The position numbers and the translations under genes are program-made. Positions 62,711 through 64,000 of a stretch of DNA of 64,000 nt are shown here, piece by piece; position 1 is the first letter of the stretch, and the number at the start of each line of letters is the position of its first letter. The notes beneath the pieces were generated by a model, which saw nothing but the letters and a program-made list of their open reading frames with translations, searched no databases and had not been told where the DNA came from. This DNA comes from DATKPE01 sp035524335. Lineage in GTDB: Bacteria > Bacteroidota > Ignavibacteria > UBA10030 > SZUA-254. Location of the stretch: contig DATKPE010000008.1 in the NCBI GenBank assembly GCA_035524335.1, positions 1 through 64,000 of the forward strand, written 5' to 3'.

Positions 62711-64000
62711 CTAGAGAGACACTCGCACACCGACATTCACCGTTCTTCCCGGCATCGGGTAACCATAGATTGTTTGATATGACTGGTTCAATAAATTCCG
62801 GGCGTTGAGCGACAGAATATACTTTTCGGTGACTTGTGCGCTAAATTTGATTTCCACGTTTGTGTAATCCGGCAACTTCACAATCGAGTATGTGTTATCC
62901 AGTCCATACATCGAACGAACATATTGTGCGCTCAGAGACGAAGTCAATACACTCCAGCGGTATTGTGCACTCACATACGCTTTGTGTTTCGGAACGGAGA
63001 CCGTGTTTTCCGCATTGTCCGTCAATGAATAATTTGCACTTGATACGAAATTGTCCGTGATAAACCATTGCAGAGAACCTTCGACGCCGCCATACCGGGA
63101 CCCGCCGGAATTAACCGTATGCATCGAATACCACTGGTCTATAATCGTGTTTTTTACGTCCATCCTGAATCCGGCAATATCAACGATGGCCGTGTGCCCA
63201 AAAGTATGGGAAACGCCGATTTCATAATTCCATAACTCCTCCGGATCCAATCTGGAGGCAACCGGTGTTAATTGAAAGATCTCGAACACCTGTGGCGCCC
63301 GGTATCCTTTTCCGACCGATGCACGAAGAGTTGTTTCCTGATTAAATTGATAATTCAGACCAGCCTGCGGTACAACGATATCGCCGAAATAGCTGTTATG
63401 CGCGTACCGAACGCCTGCATTTGCCAATACGCGATCGGATAGGTTTTGCTGCACGCTCACATATCCCGCATAATCCTTTATCGACTGTGTTCCAAAATTC
63501 ATCAACGTATTTGAGCCAGTGCCACCATTTTCCTGAATATCAATTCCAACGGCGATCGTATTGTTGCTGAAAAGCATTAATGTCTGATACAAATTCAGGA
63601 CGGCCAGATGATCGTCCGAGACCCAGCTGAAATTGTCATAGTACGGGGATAGTTCATTGTGGCCAAAATTATATGTCATACGAATACCGCCCCTGGAAAT
63701 ACCGAAATCATTTTCCAGCGACGCACCAGCATACCCGCGGCTTATATGCATCCAGTTATTCGTGTCGGGGGATACAATCATTCCCGGATCATACGTATCG
63801 AAATGCGTCAAACTTCCGTCGAGTGTAAAATGGTACTGGTCATTTATTTGATATGATGATTTCAGATAACCGCTGTTGGCGGTGTATTCCGACCAAGGGC
63901 GTGAGCCGTCTGTATGCTCATGCGTGAACGATCCCAGGACATTCCAACCATTTTGCTGATATCCGAGATGTGCGCCGTATTGTTCTGCATCATAACTTCC
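62711..64000 (-). CDS. TonB-dependent receptor, C-terminal part (runs off the right edge)
   Basis: The 430 visible codons stay open to the window edge and encode the barrel end of a TonB receptor. Hallmarks are amphipathic strands such as FGDIVVPQAGLNYQFNQETT, the segment LRASVGKGYRAPQVFEIFQL (barrel 'GKGYRAP' motif common in BtuB/FepA-like receptors) and the final LLNQSYQTIYGYPMPGRTVN and VGVRVSL. The N-terminal plug lies beyond the window, so the substrate cannot be guessed. It resembles siderophore/vitamin B12-type receptors more than SusC. It is the third TonB receptor in the accessory region. Confidence 0.9.
   Translation of the reverse strand, partial: GSYDAEQYGAHLGYQQNGWNVLGSFTHEHTDGSRPWSEYTANSGYLKSSYQINDQYHFTLDGSLTHFDTYDPGMIVSPDTNNWMHISRGYAGASLENDFGISRGGIRMTYNFGHNELSPYYDNFSWVSDDHLAVLNLYQTLMLFSNNTIAVGIDIQENGGTGSNTLMNFGTQSIKDYAGYVSVQQNLSDRVLANAGVRYAHNSYFGDIVVPQAGLNYQFNQETTLRASVGKGYRAPQVFEIFQLTPVASRLDPEELWNYEIGVSHTFGHTAIVDIAGFRMDVKNTIIDQWYSMHTVNSGGSRYGGVEGSLQWFITDNFVSSANYSLTDNAENTVSVPKHKAYVSAQYRWSVLTSSLSAQYVRSMYGLDNTYSIVKLPDYTNVEIKFSAQVTEKYILSLNARNLLNQSYQTIYGYPMPGRTVNVGVRVSL

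Overview
The window joins two very different stretches of one bacterial chromosome. Positions 1 to about 35,700 are GC-rich, tightly packed, almost entirely on the minus strand, and read as ancestral housekeeping sequence: the membrane arm of respiratory complex I, asparaginyl-tRNA synthetase, Rho, FolC, PyrD/PyrK, short-chain beta-oxidation genes, a giant sensor kinase and several outer-membrane beta-barrels. An OmpA protein with thrombospondin type 3 repeats, a PorV/FadL-like barrel protein and a SprE/PorW-like TPR lipoprotein suggest the FCB superphylum (Ignavibacteriota, Kapabacteria or Chlorobiota-like rather than classical Bacteroidota). The core promoters I can read are ordinary sigma-70 type (TTGACA/T, 16-17 bp, TATAAT-like). 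The taxonomic call is an inference; there is no rRNA in the window.

Core layout: nnr (partial), nuoN, a Na+/H+ antiporter, nuoM, nuoL, nuoK and nuoJ form one respiratory operon (1-7,991). Next come an ABC-2 exporter (natAB-like), asnS, a nitrilase-family amidase, an unusual response regulator and a 1,988-residue PAS/GAF kinase (8,085-19,196). Three outer-membrane proteins follow (19,322-22,157), then acyl-CoA dehydrogenase, 3-hydroxyacyl-CoA dehydrogenase and thiolase (22,186-25,401), the OmpA/TSP3 protein, rho, folC, pyrD, pyrK, the TPR lipoprotein, and a divergent intact comM at 34,154-35,695.

Immediately after comM the sequence changes. GC falls, spacing loosens, strands mix, and accessory genes run to about 62,630. 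Three decayed copies of one two-helix-turn-helix gene (about 37.87-38.20, 48.08-48.53 and 62.09-62.53 kb, all on the minus strand) punctuate this stretch. A 35-codon fragment of a second, different comM lies at 62,522-62,626. I read this as an island built next to comM from blocks that each carried the same boundary gene. Block 1 (38.4-48.1 kb) is a metal/TonB block: two TonB-dependent receptors, ExbB-ExbD-TonB, small envelope proteins, a DtxR/MntR-type regulator and a CDF transporter. Block 2 (48.6-61.9 kb) is a detoxification and efflux block: a Crp/Fnr regulator, two YcaC-like isochorismatase-fold hydrolases, a GYD protein, a metallo-beta-lactamase-fold hydrolase, an alginate-export-type porin, a DUF981 membrane protein, a CatE-like VOC dioxygenase, two DoxX proteins, and a TolC/DevCAB-type exporter. 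A third TonB receptor runs off the right edge.

The most interesting signal is in block 2. Two promoters (before the 49,626 and 55,781 genes) share a conserved stretch of about 70 bp, with an FNR-type TTGAT-N4-ATCAA box exactly 57 bp upstream of a Bacteroidota-like -7 element. The local Crp/Fnr protein has the ETLSR recognition helix expected to read TTGAT. This ties the catDE-like quinone/catechol genes, the YcaC-like hydrolases and the exporter into one predicted regulon. A decayed second DoxX-VOC pair lies at the end of the block. No tRNA, rRNA, CRISPR array or intact transposase was seen.
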